A DNA stretch of 7,552 nt from the NCBI GenBank assembly GCA_024638585.1, contig JAHEKA010000101.1, forward strand, positions 1-7,552. Direction: 5' to 3'. Source of the stretch: Rhodospirillales bacterium (GTDB lineage Bacteria; Pseudomonadota; Alphaproteobacteria; SMXQ01). The position numbers and the translations under genes are program-made. The notes below the pieces were generated by a model. It ran no database searches, was not told the origin of the DNA, and worked only from the letters and a program-made list of their open reading frames with translations. The stretch's first letter is position 1, and every line of letters begins with the position of its first letter. Positions 6,717 through 7,552 of the stretch are shown one piece after another.

Positions 6717-7552
6717 TCACCGGCCCCCCGCGGCTTGCGCCCGTTCGGCCGCCCGGGTGAGCGCGCGGCGCGCCAACACGGCGGCCAATTTTTGGCGATA
6801 GGCGGCGGGCGCATGGACGTCGTCCTGGGCCTCGATCGACCGGCAGGTGTCCGCCGCCGCGGCAATCGCCTCATCGCTGCCCGGCTGGCCGGTCAGGGCG
6901 GCCTCTGCCGCCTCCGCCCGCACCGGGGCGGCGCCCATGCCGCCCAGCGCCAGGGCGGCGCGGGTAATGGTACCGCCGGCGTCCCGTTCGATCAGGGCGG
7001 CGGCGGAGACGATGGCGAAATCGCCATGGCGGCGGGCGAATTCCTCAAACGCCCAGCCGTGTCCCGGCGCCCAGGCCGGCAGGTGGACGGAGACCAACAG
7101 TTCATCCCAGCCCAGCGCCGTCATCAGGTAGCCCATGGGGAAGTCGGAATAGGCGACCTCGCGCGTGCCGCTGGGCCCGGTGATGCTGAGCCGCGCGTCC
7201 AAGGCGGCGGCGATGGTGGGAATCTCGGCCGCGCCGTCGGAATGGGCAAGGGAGCCGCCGACGGTGCCACGGTTCCGCGTCTGGCGATGGCCCACCTGCG
7301 GCATGGCTTCCGCCAGCAACGGGCAAAGGCGGGCGATGTCCTCGGAATATTCGATCTCCCGTTGGCGGGTCATGGCGCCGATCTCGAGGCCGTCCGCCCC
7401 TTCACGGATGAAGGACAGCGCCGCCACCCGGTTGAGGTCGATCAGGTGATCGGGCTGGGCGTAGCGCATGTTGAGCATGGGCATCAGGCTCTGACCGCCG
7501 GCCAGGAGCTTGGCGTTCTCCAGACTGCCCAGAAGGCTGACGGCGTCTTCGA
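6717..7552 (-). CDS. Molybdenum hydroxylase FAD-binding medium subunit (5' end cut by window edge)
   Basis: The frame is open to the right edge, giving 277 visible residues of a CoxM-type subunit that is usually about 285-290 long, so only roughly ten residues are missing. The ATG at 7484 is internal: upstream codons 7485-7550 read EDAVSLLGSLENAKLLAGGQSL, the expected family N-terminus. The first FAD motif AGGQSLMPMLNMR is at visible residues 17-29; the second is TRNRGTVGGSLAHSDGAAEIP, close to the family's RNRGTIGGSLAHADPAAE but with SDG for ADP. The C-terminal CO dehydrogenase flavoprotein domain is marked by ALALGGMGAAPVRAEAAE. FAD here accepts electrons from the iron-sulfur subunit and passes them to an acceptor such as NAD or quinone, which cannot be told from sequence. 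The stop at 6717-6719 lies two bases before the small-subunit ATG. Any promoter is outside the window. Confidence 0.95.
   Translation of the reverse strand, partial: EDAVSLLGSLENAKLLAGGQSLMPMLNMRYAQPDHLIDLNRVAALSFIREGADGLEIGAMTRQREIEYSEDIARLCPLLAEAMPQVGHRQTRNRGTVGGSLAHSDGAAEIPTIAAALDARLSITGPSGTREVAYSDFPMGYLMTALGWDELLVSVHLPAWAPGHGWAFEEFARRHGDFAIVSAAALIERDAGGTITRAALALGGMGAAPVRAEAAEAALTGQPGSDEAIAAAADTCRSIEAQDDVHAPAAYRQKLAAVLARRALTRAAERAQAAGGR

Noticed and set aside
3878..6874. 998-residue minus-strand frame suggesting an N-terminal extension or fusion of the Mo subunit
   Set aside because: The first 216 residues are Arg/Gly/Pro-rich nonsense overlapping the iron-sulfur subunit in another frame; the ATG at 6226 has a ribosome site and ATGA coupling.
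3878..7552. Assignment as aerobic CO dehydrogenase (coxMSL)
   Set aside because: Gene order fits, but the catalytic loop lacks the AYRCSFR cysteine required for the Mo-Cu site.

Overview
The window is GC-rich, densely coded DNA. It carries seven genes, all on the minus strand, so transcription runs from the right edge (7552) to the left edge (1). The high G/C third positions, Shine-Dalgarno sites and gene families suggest a heterotrophic proteobacterium, most likely an alphaproteobacterium. That is inference from style and gene content: no rRNA, tRNA or phylogenetic marker is present.

Right part (7552 to 3878): a three-gene molybdenum hydroxylase of the xanthine dehydrogenase / CO dehydrogenase superfamily, in the classical medium-small-large order. 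It consists of an FAD subunit (its N-terminus cut by the window edge), a two-[2Fe-2S] subunit and a molybdopterin-cytosine-dinucleotide type catalytic subunit. The genes are tightly coupled; the last two overlap as ATGA. The loop where true aerobic CO dehydrogenases carry AYRCSFR reads VRGAGH here, so this is a hydroxylase or dehydrogenase of some organic substrate rather than CO dehydrogenase.

Middle part (3749 to 1710): after a 128-base gap comes an FMN-dependent alpha-hydroxy-acid dehydrogenase (lactate/mandelate/glycolate oxidase family) with all expected catalytic residues. Six bases later follows a TIM-barrel amidohydrolase-2 family hydrolase in which the first His of the HxH metal motif is Gln.

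Left part (1624 to 1): an exported PQQ-dependent aldose-type sugar dehydrogenase with a Sec signal peptide, then the first 143 codons of an NMT1/TauA-like substrate-binding protein that runs off the window. That protein starts at a GTG with a strong ribosome binding site and an in-frame stop just upstream, and it shows no signal peptide.

Taken together this looks like an accessory catabolic cluster: uptake or sensing (substrate-binding protein), hydroxylation (Mo enzyme), oxidation of a 2-hydroxy acid (FMN enzyme), hydrolysis of a lactone or amide-like intermediate (amidohydrolase) and a periplasmic PQQ oxidation. Each family is well known; the combination and the substrate are unassigned. 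No mobile element, CRISPR array, RNA gene or convincing terminator is visible. The only non-coding stretches are 430-460, 1625-1709, 2547-2552, 3750-3877 and a 2-base gap at 6715-6716.
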